Source: Zeus faber
Taxonomy: Eukaryota; Chordata; Actinopteri; Zeiformes; Zeidae
Reading direction: 5' to 3'
Length of the DNA: 64,000 nt
Assembly (NCBI GenBank): GCA_960531495.1
Contig: CAUIJY010000124.1
Span: 1 to 64,000, forward strand
Positions 46,024 through 58,075 of this stretch are shown piece after piece. Under the pieces are notes generated by a model, which worked only from the letters and a program-made list of their open reading frames with translations, had not been told where the DNA came from and ran no database searches. The position numbers and the translations under genes are program-made. The first letter of the stretch is position 1. Every line of letters begins with the position of its first letter.

Positions 46024-47454
46024 ATGGAGCACCGTCCACCCTGGCACCTGTTCCGACTCCCCGGCCTCTTCAGTGTGCGCGGCCCTGGGCGGGACAACAA
46101 TATATATATGTTATACATGGATTTCTCATCCTGGAAATGTTCCCCGTCCAGGCAATTGGGGCCCCTGTACAAACTGAGCCCAGGCTGTGTGGAATACAGA
46201 TCATATCCCCTGGGGTTATACCTTACCCCAAGACCAGTCTGACCTGACCAACCGACTAAAGCTCCAAAAGCTCTCTAATCTTAACGCTATGGTCATGATA
46301 AGCATGTCCAGACTCCAGGTAAACAACTTCGGTTTCTCCGTCATATGCGCCTACCTTTCAGGCACCGATCCGTGCGGCTATTTTTGGCTGGTAGTTCGAC
46401 CCCCGCCCGCCGCACCGTCGTCTCATCGCCATATTCGCCAGACATATATATTCCTCCCCTGACACCACCGCCTTTAAATCTGTCCATTATGTGAATCTCT
46501 GTCTTATGGAGTAGGTCCCACCCGTGTCCGCAGATAACAAAGTCCTAGGAATGAACCTCTGGTGGCGCCTACTGCGCTCCTGGATTGAGGCCGCAGAAGT
46601 TAATAACTCCTGCTACGCCTGCACCCTTTTTCTCCATACAGTGACGGGAGTCCTCCCTGTCCGCCCCGTTCCCCTCACCTCCGATGAATGGTATTGCACC
46701 TTCCTTTCACTCACCGATCCCGTAGCGGGCCCAAATAGGTGGTGGCTCGCTAGGCCTAATCTACCTTCCCCGTGTTCCCTGTACTCTAATCAGGCTTTAC
46801 GTGCCCATAACAGCACCACCTTCCGCTCCCGAGCTGGCGCGCTCCTTGAGCCGGTTGCTACCGTTCAACCCAACTTCCTTTTGGGTCTCCGTCACGCCCT
46901 CTGCGTTTCACGACGTCGACACCCCACTTGTGTATATCTTGCTTGTGGCAACACCACAGGCTGTGCGGTTACCTATGATAACAACTGCAGCCTTCTGCCC
47001 ATTCATAATGTCTCGTCCTGTCTCTTGTTCGCAAACTCTTCCCACGGCGTCAACTCCTACCATCTCTTCCGTAACGTTTCCAGGAGTGAAAATCTCACCT
47101 CTACCATGTTGTTCTGGCCAAACGATTGCGGTGCTGGCAGGGGTCACGACGTCTTGTGGCTTTGCGGCCCTCTCCTACATCAGTTCCTTCCCCAGTCTTG
47201 GTTCGGCATTTGCTCCCTCATTAAACAACGTCCCGCTGTTACCATACTGGATAGATTACTTCATACCACGCATTATTATCCCCATTATCCCGATCCCGCC
47301 ACCAACGGCCACCGTATCGCCTGACAAGAACTGACGTCAGGCACCGCAAAATACTTATCCGGAGTCCTCCCTTGGTGGGGTGCAGTCAATAACGCCCACA
47401 ACATCGACGCTCTTGACATGAGTTGAGAGAACCTCACTGCACTTGTCACTGACG
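46024..47454 (+). pseudogene. ERV-2 envelope, left copy, cut by the duplication
   Basis: Surface-subunit pieces lie in 46024-46242, 46187-46462 and the long 46524-47324 frame (266 residues). The long frame has a CYAC motif (residues about 29-32), resembling the CxxC used for disulphide isomerisation in gammaretroviral SU, and about eight N-X-S/T sites. The transmembrane subunit starts in another frame after about 47325, but homology ends at 47454 where the duplicated L2 side begins. Confidence 0.7.
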
Positions 47455-47850
47455 GAACACCGTTTAACCACTGGAGAGGTTAAGGGAGATAGATGGAGAG
47501 AGAGATTGGGGTAAGGTGGAGGTGGGGTTGCTTCTCGCCAGGTACACAGAGGTATGTAATTAATTATGAACTCTCACCTGCCCCAGCCAAGAGTGGATGT
47601 AACTGGTCAAAACTGTTCCTCAGCTTTCTTGTAAATTATATCCTAGGAGATTCTACTCATACATCGTACTCTGGTTTTCATGATGTGGTGCAATTAACTT
47701 CACCACTTTATATCTTTTCACTAACATCTGGCTGCTGGAGAGAACTCTAAGGACCTGTTTGAAGACATTCCAACAATATTTTATGCCAACCTATCCAACA
47801 AGAACTTTGACAGTAGTCAGCCAACATGATAACAATGGTTTATCTCTAGA

Positions 47851-49355
47851 TTGTTGTCTGGACAACAAATCCAAAGCCTCCACCTGCTCCCTGGACCCTA
47901 TGCCAACGGCATTGGCATAGGGTCCAGGGAGCTCTGCCCCTCCATCACAGACATAATCAACTCCTCCCTAGCATCTGGTACAGTTCCCCCAAGTCTCAAA
48001 ATTGCCTCCATCACTCCCATCCTGAAGAAGCCTGGTCTGGACCCTGACGATCTTAACAACTACCGGCCGATCTTCAACCTTCCATTCCTCAGTAAGGGCC
48101 TGGAAAGAGCAGTGGCTGCCCAGCTCCATCAACATCTGTCCAACCATGAGCTCTACGAACCCCTGCAGTCAGCCTACGGAACACACCACAGCACAGAGAC
48201 CGCCCTAATCAAGATTACCCACGACCTCCTCCTCGCTGCAGGCACCAGTAACATCAGTATCCTCATCCTCCTCGACCTTTCCGCTGCTTTTGACATGCTT
48301 TCCCACACAATCCTCCTCAAACGCCTATCCGACCTCCTTGGCATCACTGGAACAGCTCTGTCATGGTTTCACTCATATCTATCAAATAGAACTCAGTTTG
48401 TCAAGATCAAGGCTTCTCCTCCCCCCATTCCCCAGTTAACCATGGCCTCCCTCAAGGCTCTGTGCTCGGTCCAACATTCTTCACCATCTATCTGCTCCCC
48501 CTCAACTCCCACTGCTACGCTGACGATACACAGCTTTATCTCAGAACCTCACCATCCACTCTGCTTCCCCCACAGTCTCTGGTCAACTGCCTTCATGCCA
48601 TAAAAACCTGGATGACAACAAACCTACTCCAACTCAACAGCAAAAATTCAAAGCTCATGGTTGTGGCCCCAAAGCCGCTGCTCCGGAAGGTTGGAGATCT
48701 CCTTCTCCTCGTCGGCGGCTGTTCCTTCAAAACATCTCCCGAGGTCCGCAACCTGGGTGTTATCCTGGACTCTACCCTCTCCTTTCAGTCACATATCAAA
48801 TCCATCACCAACTCCGCCTTCTATCACCTCAAAAACATCTCCGTCTCTCCCTCTCAGACCCCGTGGCTGAAATCCTCATCCACGCTTTCATCACCTCCCG
48901 GTTGGACTACTGTAGCGGAGTCCTGTCCGGGTTTTCCAAAAAAAGCCCTGGAAAGGCTCCAGTATGTGCAGAACTCAGCTGCCAGGGTTAACACCCACAC
49001 CAAGCCCTGGCAGCACATCACCTCCACCCTCATTCACCTTCACTGGCTCCCAGTCAAGTTCCGCATCTCCTTCAAACTTCTCCTCCTCAGATACCAATCC
49101 CTTCATGCACTCGGCCCCCAATACCTGTCCGACCTCCTCTACCAACACAATCCATCCCGGAACTTGCGTTCCTCAAACATGGGTCTGCTGTCCATCCCCC
49201 GTACCAGATTACAAACTTCCGTTGACAGAGCTTTCAGTGTGGCAGCACCCACCCTATGGACCTCTGTCCCTCCTGTAATCCATAACGCCCCATCCCTGGA
49301 CACTTTCAAAACAACCCTCAAGACCCACCTTTTCACCACGGCCTTTCCCAATTAG
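47851..49355 (+). pseudogene. L2-like RT, frameshifted, right copy
   Basis: Same frames and frameshift as 39090-40594. YADDTQLYL is retained. Confidence 0.8.
47886..47932. repeat. Perfect 21-bp inverted repeat, right copy
   Basis: Duplicate of 39125-39171, unchanged. Confidence 0.95.
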
Positions 49356-49488
49356 TTAGTTGGTTTAGAGATTCCTTTGTTTTGTTTTGGTTCCTCTATC
49401 CCTTAATCTGCCACCCCCCTTGCCCCTCTCCTGTAAAGCCATCTTGGGTTTTTTAAAAGGTGCTCTACAAATTTAAGTGAAGTTATTA

Positions 49489-50155
49489 TTTTAGATGATC
49501 TTATCAGAATGCAGAAAAAGGCGGGTGTGTATGAATTCAGTATGTCGATGAAAAGAGGGGCAAAGGATGAGGACGGCCTGTGGAGGGCCCAGGATGGACA
49601 GTTTGTGGCTCCTACAGTATTACTAGGAATTCTCATTACTGAGGCACATGGTTTTGATCATTGTGCAAGGGGGGAAGTGGTAAGGAGAAATAAAAAGCAA
49701 GGATTTTGTTCTCCATATGATGATATTGGTCTCACGTCTACAATGAATGGTAGACGTGCGTCTGGCTGAATGTGAAGTATGTGCCCAAAATAACATGCGA
49801 AAAGGCATCACTACCCCTTAGGACAGTTTCCAACACCAGAAGGACCTGGATTATGTGGATATGATAAAAAAGGTATGGTAATGGTCAAAGGTATATGCTA
49901 GTGATAGCAGACGGATTCATTAGATGGGTGGAAGTTGTTCCATCAGCAGAGTTTGGAGCAGGGACAGTAATAAAGTTCATGACAACAGCAGTAATACCTA
50001 GATTTGGTTTTCCAACAGAGATCAGCTCAGATAATGGATCCTTTACTTCCAGTAAAGGTTCATTCATACAGAAGGCAGTGAAACAAGTGATGCAGCACCT
50101 GAGAATAAGCAAAGGCATGTCACATGAATGCATGTCGCAAAGGAAAGGCCTCTGA
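49489..50155 (+). pseudogene. Endogenous retrovirus integrase fragment, right copy
   Basis: Duplicate of 40728-41394, with the same stops. Confidence 0.65.
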
Positions 50156-50878
50156 AAAGCCAGAGGGGTGAGGGGCTCACTTTGAGTGACCTGTGACCTC
50201 CCTCAGAGGTAGAGAGGTTTCCTATGTAATTATCTCCATATGGTGGAAAACTTTGAAAAATTGGAAGACAAGGAGGAGTTAATGCTTAATAATAATAATA
50301 TATCACTTTGTGAAGCAAAGAGTTTTCATCGTACTCTGCAGACCTCACTCAGACTGGTTCTCTCTTAATAAAAAGTATTATCCGTGTATCCAACTTACCT
50401 CAAGTGCTGCCTATTTGTTTAAAGAACCTAAGACTGGGGTTTTCTCTACTATATGCCATATGCCATATCCTGTTAGGGACAAATGTAACACCAATTAACA
50501 TGCTGTTATTGTAGGTTACAATGAACCTTGATTTAGCCAAAGCCATAATTGGCAGCATTTGGATCTGAACCGAGGCATCCGTAGAGACATGAGCCGAAAT
50601 ACAGTGCCTCATGCCTCAATGTGAAGCTGGTGCTTGCCCTGCATGGTGCTTCTAATAACAGAGGAGACAGGTCATTATTGAGTTGCTGTTTTTCATCATT
50701 TTTGATGTCATTTGATCATTTGAGTATGAAGTCTCCTTGGCAGAGCAAAGGTTTGGTCTAGGGTTACAAATTAGGTGCAATTTGTATGACATTCCACAAC
50801 TGTTGATGACATCTGAACATGTCATTTGAGAGGCTGATATTCAAGGTTAGGAGCAGCAGTTGTATGTTCACTGAGGAA
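50156..50878. other. tRNA-linked repeat spacer, right copy
   Basis: Duplicate of 41395-42117. Confidence 0.4.
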
Positions 50879-50951
50879 GAGCTTGTTGGTCTGTGCGTGT
50901 GATTCACGCTTTGATGTGGAGCGGTCCCAGGTTCAAATCAGAGATGAGCTC
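50879..50951 (+). tRNA. tRNA-Pro-like pseudogene, right copy
   Basis: Duplicate of 42118-42190. Confidence 0.5.
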
Positions 50952-51327
50952 TAAAAGTGAATTTGTATCCTTCCAGGGCATTGTTCATTGTCAGATGGAA
51001 TGCACAGAATTTGTTCATGGCCATATACCATATCCTGATAGAGACCAATTTACTTGCTCTTATGGTAGGTTACAATGAACCTTGATTTAACCAAAGCCAT
51101 GTTTGGCAGCATTTGGATCTTAACCGAGGCATCCGTAGAGACTGGAGCAAAAATACAGTGTCTAATGCCACCCTATCTACATTTAAAGACTTAATATGAC
51201 AAATGTGAAGCTGGTGCTTCCCTGCATGGTTCTTCTAATAACAGAGGAGACAGACAAGGCAACAGGTCATCATTTGATGCCTGCACTGGCTGGCTTGCTA
51301 ATCAGCATTGTTAAACTAGGGGTCTAG

Positions 51328-51399
51328 GGCTTTGTTGGGCAAAACATATGATTCTCATTTTGGGTGTGAGAGGTCCGGGTTCATACCCTGGATAGACCC
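51328..51399 (+). tRNA. tRNA-Pro(TGG)-like pseudogene, right copy
   Basis: Duplicate of 42567-42638. Confidence 0.55.
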
Positions 51400-51738
51400 A
51401 CAAGCTTTGAGAATCTTTGATCAGAGTTGTTCCGTACAGGTTTGTAATGTTTAAACAACAACAGTCACATTTCTCTTGAGAAATACAAGGATTGCCCATA
51501 TACTGTAGCTATAATACTTAGAAAGAGAACTAACACTATTTTAGTGCTGTTAGAGTATGACCTCTCCTTGGCAGAGCACAGGTCTGGTCTAGAATTACCT
51601 AAATGTGGTGTTCAAACTGCACCTTAGTGGATTTTGAACACCACATTTTTGATGACATCTGAACTTGCAGTTTGAGAGACTGATATTCTAGGTTAGAGGA
51701 AGCTCTTGTACTTTAATCTAGAAGAGCCCAATCAAGCT

Positions 51739-51820
51739 TGGCAGTGGTGGGATTTGAACCCACGCCCCCGAAGAGACTGGAGCCTTAATCCAGCGCCTTA
51801 GACCACTCGGCCACACTACC
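51739..51820 (-). tRNA. tRNA-Leu(AAG), right copy
   Basis: Identical to the gene at 42978-43059, all arms paired. Confidence 0.85.
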
Positions 51821-51849
51821 ACATTCTGCTGTTACCTTCCGACATCTCC

Positions 51850-53517
51850 TTGTTGCTGGCCCACGTCCGACCCACCCTTTGGGCGGCCGGCAAATACGAT
51901 GTAGGCCTCATAAAACACTGTCCCCCAGTGCACATCAAACCCAAATCCTCTTTCTGCCCGTCACAAAAACAATATCCATTGCGACAGGAAGCTGTTGATC
52001 GCATCACCCCCGTCTTTGAGTCCCTCCTTGACGTGGGAATCATCAGCCCATGTGACGACTCCCCTGTCCAAACACCTATATTCCCAGTCAAGAAAATCCG
52101 ACCTCAAGGGCAGCCCACCGAGTGGCCCTTTGTCCAAGACCTGCAGGCCGTTAATGCGGCCATCGACTCCCCCACTCCGAATGTCCCTAACCCAGACACT
52201 ATCATGAGTCAAATCCCTTCGGGATCCACTTGGTTTTCTGTTTTGACCTCTCCAATGCTTTTTTCTCTGTCCCAGTCAACCCATACTCCCAGTTTTGGTT
52301 CGCCTTCCACTTCGCTGGACCTCAAACCTGGACACGCCTCTGCCAGGGCTTAACTTGCAGCCCCACCCTCTTCTGCGAGGCTCTCGCCCGCAGCCTCGCC
52401 CCCTTCGTCCTTTCTGAGGGAAGGGTCCTCCTGCAGTATGTGGACGACCCAGTGTGAACAGTACACCCTCACACTCCAGCGGCCTGTCTCATCTGAGGGT
52501 CATAAGGTTTCTCTAAGCAAACTTCAGTAAGTCTACCAGAAAGTGGTCTTCCTTGGTCACGTCATTACCCCTCAGGGGAAGACTTTGTCCCTGCCAGAAT
52601 CCAGGCCATCATCAACGTCCCCAGACCATATAACAAAAAGCAAATGCTCTCTTTTCTCGGCATGTGTTCTTACTGCTGCCACTTCATCCCCAATTTTTCA
52701 GCCCTTGACCGCCCCCTCAAGGAAATCACCCTGTCCCGCAGCCTTACGGCCTCTTCTCCACTAACATGGACCGAGGACGCCTGCACCGCCTCCGAGGCCC
52801 TTAAGATGGCCCTCCGACGTCTCCAAACTTGGCAATTCCAGATCCCCTTTGGCCCTTTGTTCAGTTCATGGACGAACGTCAGGGCAGCATGACCTCTGTC
52901 CTATTACCAAAACATGGCGACACCCTCTGGCCTGTGGGTTTCTTCATATGTTTATTAGATCCGGTGGCTTGTGGCCTTCCTCCTTGCCTACATGCTGTCG
53001 CGGCCTGTGAAAAGGCCGTGCTGGCCACACGCGACTTTGTGGGTTTCGCGCCACTCACCCTTTTTATTCCCCATTCCGTCTCCAACATCTTACAGGAACA
53101 AAAATCCTCCCGTCTCTCGCGGCACGTTGGCTCCGCTACCACACAGTGCTCCTTGGGCTTCCACATGTCACGGTGCTCGTCGCCCTGACCGAGGCGTGCA
53201 AATTAGCCAAAGGCCGTTCAGCGACAATCTACACCGACTCTCGTTACGCTTTTGGCGTCGTGTTTGACTTTGGAGCACTTTGGAAACACAGACGGTTTTT
53301 GAAGTCAGACGGCAAGCCATTACTGCACCACCATAAAGTGGCGGCCCATTTGGAGGCCATCCTCCTCCCCCTCTCCATCGCTGTTTGTAAATGCGCCGCA
53401 CACACTCCCAACACAGATCCCGTCTCCCTCGGCAACGCCCGCGCGACGCAGCCCCCTCCCTCATTCCTCCTCCCTCTACTCATCCCCCCCTTCCCCCACA
53501 CCCCCCTCCCTCACTGA
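51850..53517 (+). pseudogene. ERV-2 reverse transcriptase and RNase H, right copy
   Basis: Duplicate of 43089-44756. YVDD lies at 52437-52448; the same frame breaks are present, so the decay predates duplication. Confidence 0.8.
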
Positions 53518-53540
53518 CCTGCTCTCCCTCTCTTCCCCAG

Positions 53541-54632
53541 ATGAACGCAGACTTTGGTCCAGCTGTGGGGCCACCCTCCGCGATGGCGTTTGGATGAGCC
53601 CCGATGACAAACCCTGCCTGCCCAGGCGCCTGTTTCCTTGTTTCGTTAAGTTGTCACATGGTTTGGACCATGTGTCAAAAGGAGGTATGTGCACGGCAGT
53701 ACAAACACATTGGTTCACAAAAGGCTTTTCAACATTTGCAGCCACATATTGCAACAAGTTTGTAATTTGCGCCCAACACAACCCTAGCAGGCCAAAGGGC
53801 CTCACACACCCCACCGCACACCCAACCCCAACGCGCCCGTTCCAACATGTAATGATAGACTTCGTCGAATTTACACCGTGCAGAAACAAAAAATACTGTC
53901 TGGTCATGGTTGACATGTTTTCCAAATAGGTGGAAGCTTTCCTCGCCAAACATGCCACGGCGTCAACAGTGGCGAAAGCCGACAATGGCAGCCATTTTGT
54001 AAACAACCTCCTCACACAGTTGTCGACACATTTCCAATTTGATTTAAAAACACACTGCAGCTACCACCCATAATCTGGGGGTGCTGTAGAATGCGAAAAC
54101 GGGTCGCTGAAAAACAAACTGGCAAAATGCTTCAGCAAAACAAACCTCAACTAGGTAGACGCGCTGCCCATCGTGCTGATGTATATGAGAATGCGAGTGC
54201 GCCCGCAAAATAACCTTTCCCCTTTCAAGGTCCTTTTCGCAGCCCCTCCCAATGTGGGACTGGGACATCCAGGCCCGCTGATGGTCACCAACCTCTGCGA
54301 AGACACGCTGGTAAGATATTGCATTTCCTTAACCAAGTCTCTTTCTGAAATCAGACAACAGGTAGGCTCTGCCTTGCCCCAAGCCGCCACTGGGCCCATT
54401 GCACAACATTCGACCTGGCGACTTCATGCTGATAAAGAATAAACACCGGAAGTCCTGGAAACACCAGCGATGGCTGGGCCCATACCAGGTCTTCCTGACA
54501 ACCCACACGACGATAAAAGTCCAGGAAAGGGCAACATGGGTGCATGCCAGTCACTGCAAGACCATCAGCCTCCAACTACAGCCCGGAAACACCCAGCAAG
54601 GAGGGTCACACACAACCCCTCCCATCCCCTAA
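53541..54632 (+). pseudogene. ERV-2 integrase, right copy
   Basis: Duplicate of 44780-45871, including the internal stops. One change near 54352 turns Gly to Arg relative to the left copy. Confidence 0.75.
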
Positions 54633-54784
54633 AAAATATTGTTACGAACACTGTTAGTTGCAAGGTGATGCGTGCGGGCAACCGTCCACCTTAGGTCATA
54701 GACAAACGCACCCATAGGTCATAGACGAACGACGCTGACCACCACACACCACACTACATCAAGGATGCAGAAGCAGACGACACC

Positions 54785-56720
54785 ATGGAGCACCGTCCAC
54801 CCTGGCACCTGTTCCGACTCCCCGGCCTCTTCAGTGTGCGCGGCCCTGGGCGGGACAACAATATATATATGTTATACATGGATTTCTCATCCTGGAAATG
54901 TTCCCCGTCCAGGCAATTGGGGCCCCTGTACAAACTGAGCCCAGGCTGTGTGGAATACAGATCATATCCCCTGGGGTTATACCTTACCCCAAGACCAGTC
55001 TGACCTGACCAACCGACTAAAGCTCCAAAAGCTCTCAAATCTTAACGCTATGGTCATGATAAGCATGTCCAGACTCCAGGTAAACAACTTCGGTTTCTCC
55101 GTCATATGCGCCTACCTTTCAGGCACCGATCCGTGCGGCTATTTTTGGCTGGTAGTTCGACCCCCGCCCGCCGCACCGTCGTCTCATCGCCATATTCGCC
55201 AGACATATATATTCCTCCCCTGACACCACCACCTTTAAATCTGTCCATTATGTGAATCTCTGTCTTATGGAGTAGGTCCCACCCGTGTCCGCAGATAACA
55301 AAGTCCTAGGAATGAACCTCTGGTGGCGCCTACTGCGCTCCTGGATTGAGGCCGCAGAAGTTAATAACTCCTGCTACGCCTGCACCCTTTTTCTCCATAC
55401 AGTGACGGGAGTCCTCCCTGTCCGCCCCGTTCCCCTCACCTCCGATGAATGGTATTGCACCTTCCTTTCACTCACCGATCCCGTAGCGGGCCCAAATAGG
55501 TGGTGGCTCGCTAGGCCTAATCTACCTTCCCCGTGTTCCCTGTACTCTAATCAGGCTTTACGTGCCCATAACAGCACCACCTTCCGCTCCCGAGCTGGCG
55601 CGCTCCTTGAGCCGGTTGCTACCGTTCAACCCAACTTCCTTTTGGGTCTCCGTCACGCCCTCTGCGTTTCACGACGTCGACACCCCACTTGTGTATATCT
55701 TGCCTGTGGCAACACCACAGGCTGTGCGGTTACCTATGATAACAACTGCAGCCTTCTGCCCATTCATAATGTCTCGTCCTGTCTCTTGTTCGCCAACTCT
55801 TCCCACGGCGTCAACTCCTACCATCTCTTCCGTAACGTTTCCAGGAGTGAAAATCTCACCTCTACCATGTTGTTCTGGCCAAACGATTGCGGTGCTGGCA
55901 GGGGTCACGACGTCTTGTGGCTTTGCGGCCCTCTCCTACATCAGTTCCTTCCCCAGTCTTGGTTCGGCATTTGCTCCCTCATTAAACAACGTCCCGCTGT
56001 TACCATACTGGATAGATTACTTCATACCACGCATTATTATCCCCATTATCCCGATCCCGCCACCAACGGCCACCGTATCGCCTGACAAGAACTGACGTCA
56101 GGCACCGCAAAATACTTATCCGGAGTCCTCCCTTTGTGGGGTGCAGTCAATAACGCCCACAACATCGACGCTCTTGACATGAGTTGAGAGAACCTCACTG
56201 CACTTGTCACTGACGGCTTCTCCACCCTCACTCCCTTTATGACAGCCACGCGTAATATGTTACAACAACACCAAGCCGCCCTCGACATCATCCTAGCTTT
56301 CAGTGGCGGCCTCTGTCATGTTATCATGTTATCTCTGCCAAGGAGACATCATACTCGTGCTGCACCTACATTCTAGATGCAGCCGGCAATATCTCCCATA
56401 CGATTACACAGCTTAACTCCCTTCTCGCAGATATGAAGGCTGACGACGTCCCTCCCCCCTCGGGATGGGACTGGCGGTCCTGGCTCACAGACCTGTGGCT
56501 CCTTCGTGCCTGCGCCATCGTTGTGGTCGGCTTTGGCCTCCATTTGGCTTTATCATGGTGTATTGTTCCCCACGCTCATTCAGCCGCCACTAAACTCGTT
56601 TCTTCCGCTTTCGTCCGTTACTTTGCCATTCCCCAGATGGACGCCCCCTCCCTCGACGATCCCTTTTCCCTATCCCTCCCCGACTTCGACTCAGACGACG
56701 ACTTTTCCACAGTTTGCTAG
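54785..56720 (+). pseudogene. ERV-2 envelope, right copy, near full length but broken
   Basis: SU pieces as in the left copy (long frame 55285-56085 with the CYAC motif and N-glycosylation sites). The transmembrane subunit follows in another frame: an in-frame stop occurs near 56183, then the heptad-like region with a Cys (GGLCHV). An 8-base tandem repeat (CATGTTAT, 56317-56332) shifts the frame. The C-terminal part (56433-56720) has a hydrophobic membrane span (about residues 28-47: LRACAIVVVGFGLHLALSW) and an acidic tail (DSDDDFSTVC). Confidence 0.75.
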
Positions 56721-56939
56721 GGACCTCCGTCCCTCTTCCCTTTATGATGGGTTCTCTTAAACCTTGGGGTGTGAGTCCCTAGATGTACTCGGGTTTGCCG
56801 ACGGAGGTTTTCTATATATCTGTCAATTATCTGCTTATTTTTTGAGTGTTAATACTTTGCTGTTTTCGCTTATTTTGAGTGCGTTCATATTTTGTTGTTT
56901 TTGAGATGATTTTCTTTCGTACTGATGTTTTAAATATAA

Positions 56940-56951
56940 ACAAAAGGAGGG
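56940..56951 (+). promoter_or_regulatory. ERV-2 polypurine tract
   Basis: ACAAAAGGAGGG, four bases before the LTR; the plus-strand primer site for reverse transcription. Confidence 0.7.
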
Positions 56952-56954
56952 ATA

Positions 56955-57362
56955 TGTACATGCAAAATCCTCCTTTTCCGCTTCTACAATAACATGTTTG
57001 CCAAACACTATCTGATCAGCATGCACTCTAGGCAAGGGCACGTTATTCCTGCAACAAGGAAAACCTGCGACCCACTTCTACACTAAAACAACACACTCAA
57101 ACACATAGTCGAATAGAATCCATACGAGGACTTCAAGGTCATCGCCAGACAGGGCAGTGCATCAACCCACCCCAACGGTCTCACACATCTCACCACATAT
57201 AGACACACCTACTTCCTGTATCCGGCAGGACGGGTGAGCTCGACTACAGGCTGCGTCCTGCGATTCGCTCTCTCCCTCTCCTCTCATTGCAATGACTAAC
57301 TCTTTTCCTCTAAAATAAATATACACGCAAAACAAATAATTTGTTCACGATCCTTTATTACA
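56955..57362 (+). repeat. ERV-2 3' LTR
   Basis: 408 bases, starting TGTACATGC and ending TTTATTACA, with TGTA/TACA inverted ends. TATA-like ACATATAGAC is near 57197 and the poly(A) signal AAATAAATAT near 57313. No 5' partner is in the window. Confidence 0.7.
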
Positions 57363-57576
57363 GAAATTACCACGACAACAGGTTTGTAATGTTCAAACAA
57401 CAACAGTAACATTTCTCTTGTAAAATACAAGGATCGCCCAATATAACTATAATTGGGTTAAAGGAAATTAAGAGGAGAGACAGGCAGAGCATAGGTTCAG
57501 TGTAGGAATAAAAATTAAGTGGAATTTGTATGAGACACAACCATTGTTGATCTTCAGAACTTGTAATTTCCAACCA
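57363..57576. repeat. tRNA-linked repeat spacer resumes
   Basis: CAGGTTTGTAATGTTCAAAC onward matches 42670-42740, so ERV-2 sits inside the tRNA array. Confidence 0.55.
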
Positions 57577-57658
57577 TGGCAGTGGAGGGATTTGAACCCA
57601 CGCCCCCGAAGAGACTGGAGCCTTAATCGAGCGCCTTCGACCACTCGGCCACTCTACC
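57577..57658 (-). tRNA. tRNA-Leu(AAG)-like, slightly degenerate
   Basis: Loop TTAAGGC (anticodon AAG). Single mismatches lie in the acceptor (GGTAGAG/CACTGCC), anticodon stem (CTCGA/TCCAG) and T-stem (GTGGG/CCCTC) compared with the gene at 42978. Confidence 0.7.
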
Positions 57659-57808
57659 ACAACTTGTTTGTTTTGGATCACAGATGAGAGATGGGATTGG
57701 AGAGCAGCGTTCAATATATCATGCATAATTATATATCGTTCATTCCAATCTAAAAAGGCTTTAGCAAAATCTTTCTTGGCTCACAAGTACACATTTAAGG
57801 CTTCCACT

Positions 57809-57878
57809 GTTCGTTTGTCCAGCGGAATAATTCTTACTTTGGGTTCGAGAGGTCCCGGGTCCAAATCCGGATGAGCCC
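57809..57878 (+). tRNA. tRNA-Pro(TGG)-like pseudogene
   Basis: Loop TTTGGGT, T-arm GGTCCCGGGTCCAAATCC, 3' end GATGAGCCC. The 5' half is rearranged (GTTTGTCCAGCGGAATAATT). Confidence 0.55.
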
Positions 57879-58003
57879 AAAGACTAAAATTGTGAAGCTT
57901 TTGAAGCTGTTATTTAAATTCCATGATACTTCTAATAACAGAGGAGACTTGTCATCATTGTTAGCTACACTTGCCTCTTAACAATCGCATGAATGATATT
58001 TGA

Positions 58004-58075
58004 GGCTTGTTGGTCTCTGCATGTGATTCACGCTTTGCGCTGGAACGGTCCCAGGTTCAAATCACAGATGAGCTC
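58004..58075 (+). tRNA. tRNA-Pro-like pseudogene
   Basis: Homologue of 42118-42190 with a T-arm CCCAGGTTCAAATC; the anticodon loop is altered (TTTGCGC). Confidence 0.5.

Larger units (their letters stand above)
38693..47454 (+). repeat. 8,761-bp tandem duplication, left copy
   Basis: Every base from 38693 to about 47455 has a counterpart exactly 8,761 bases downstream. I counted about a dozen single-base differences (for example near 39750, 40641, 42040, 43426, 45591, 45623, 46018, 46279, 46941, 47031 and 47375) and no indel. Identity breaks off at 38692 (T against C) on the left. The unit contains an L2-like LINE, an integrase fragment, tRNA-Pro-like copies, tRNA-Leu and ERV-2 pol and env. 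It ends inside env, so env is truncated in this copy. Confidence 0.95.
43080..47454 (+). mobile_element. ERV-2 (gammaretrovirus-like provirus), left copy, truncated both ends
   Basis: Internal part of a provirus: pol from the RT fingers to the integrase end, then env up to within the transmembrane subunit. No 5' LTR, gag or protease is present; the left edge lies just beyond tRNA-Leu. GC-rich compared with its neighbours. Many stops and frameshifts. Confidence 0.8.
47761..49491 (+). mobile_element. L2-like LINE fragment, right copy
   Basis: Same as the element at 39000-40730; one coding change lies near 48511 (the residue before CYADD is His here, Arg in the left copy). Confidence 0.7.
47455..56216 (+). 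repeat. 8,761-bp tandem duplication, right copy
   Basis: Counterpart of 38693-47454. The junction at 47453-47455 shares GG with both parental ends (38693-38694 and 56215-56216), so two bases of microhomology. Beyond 56216 the sequence continues as uninterrupted env. Confidence 0.95.
51841..57362 (+). mobile_element. ERV-2, right copy, with env 3' end and 3' LTR
   Basis: The same provirus as 43080-47454 but continuing through the transmembrane subunit, polypurine tract and LTR. The 5' half is missing here as well, so the loss of gag predates the duplication. Confidence 0.8.
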
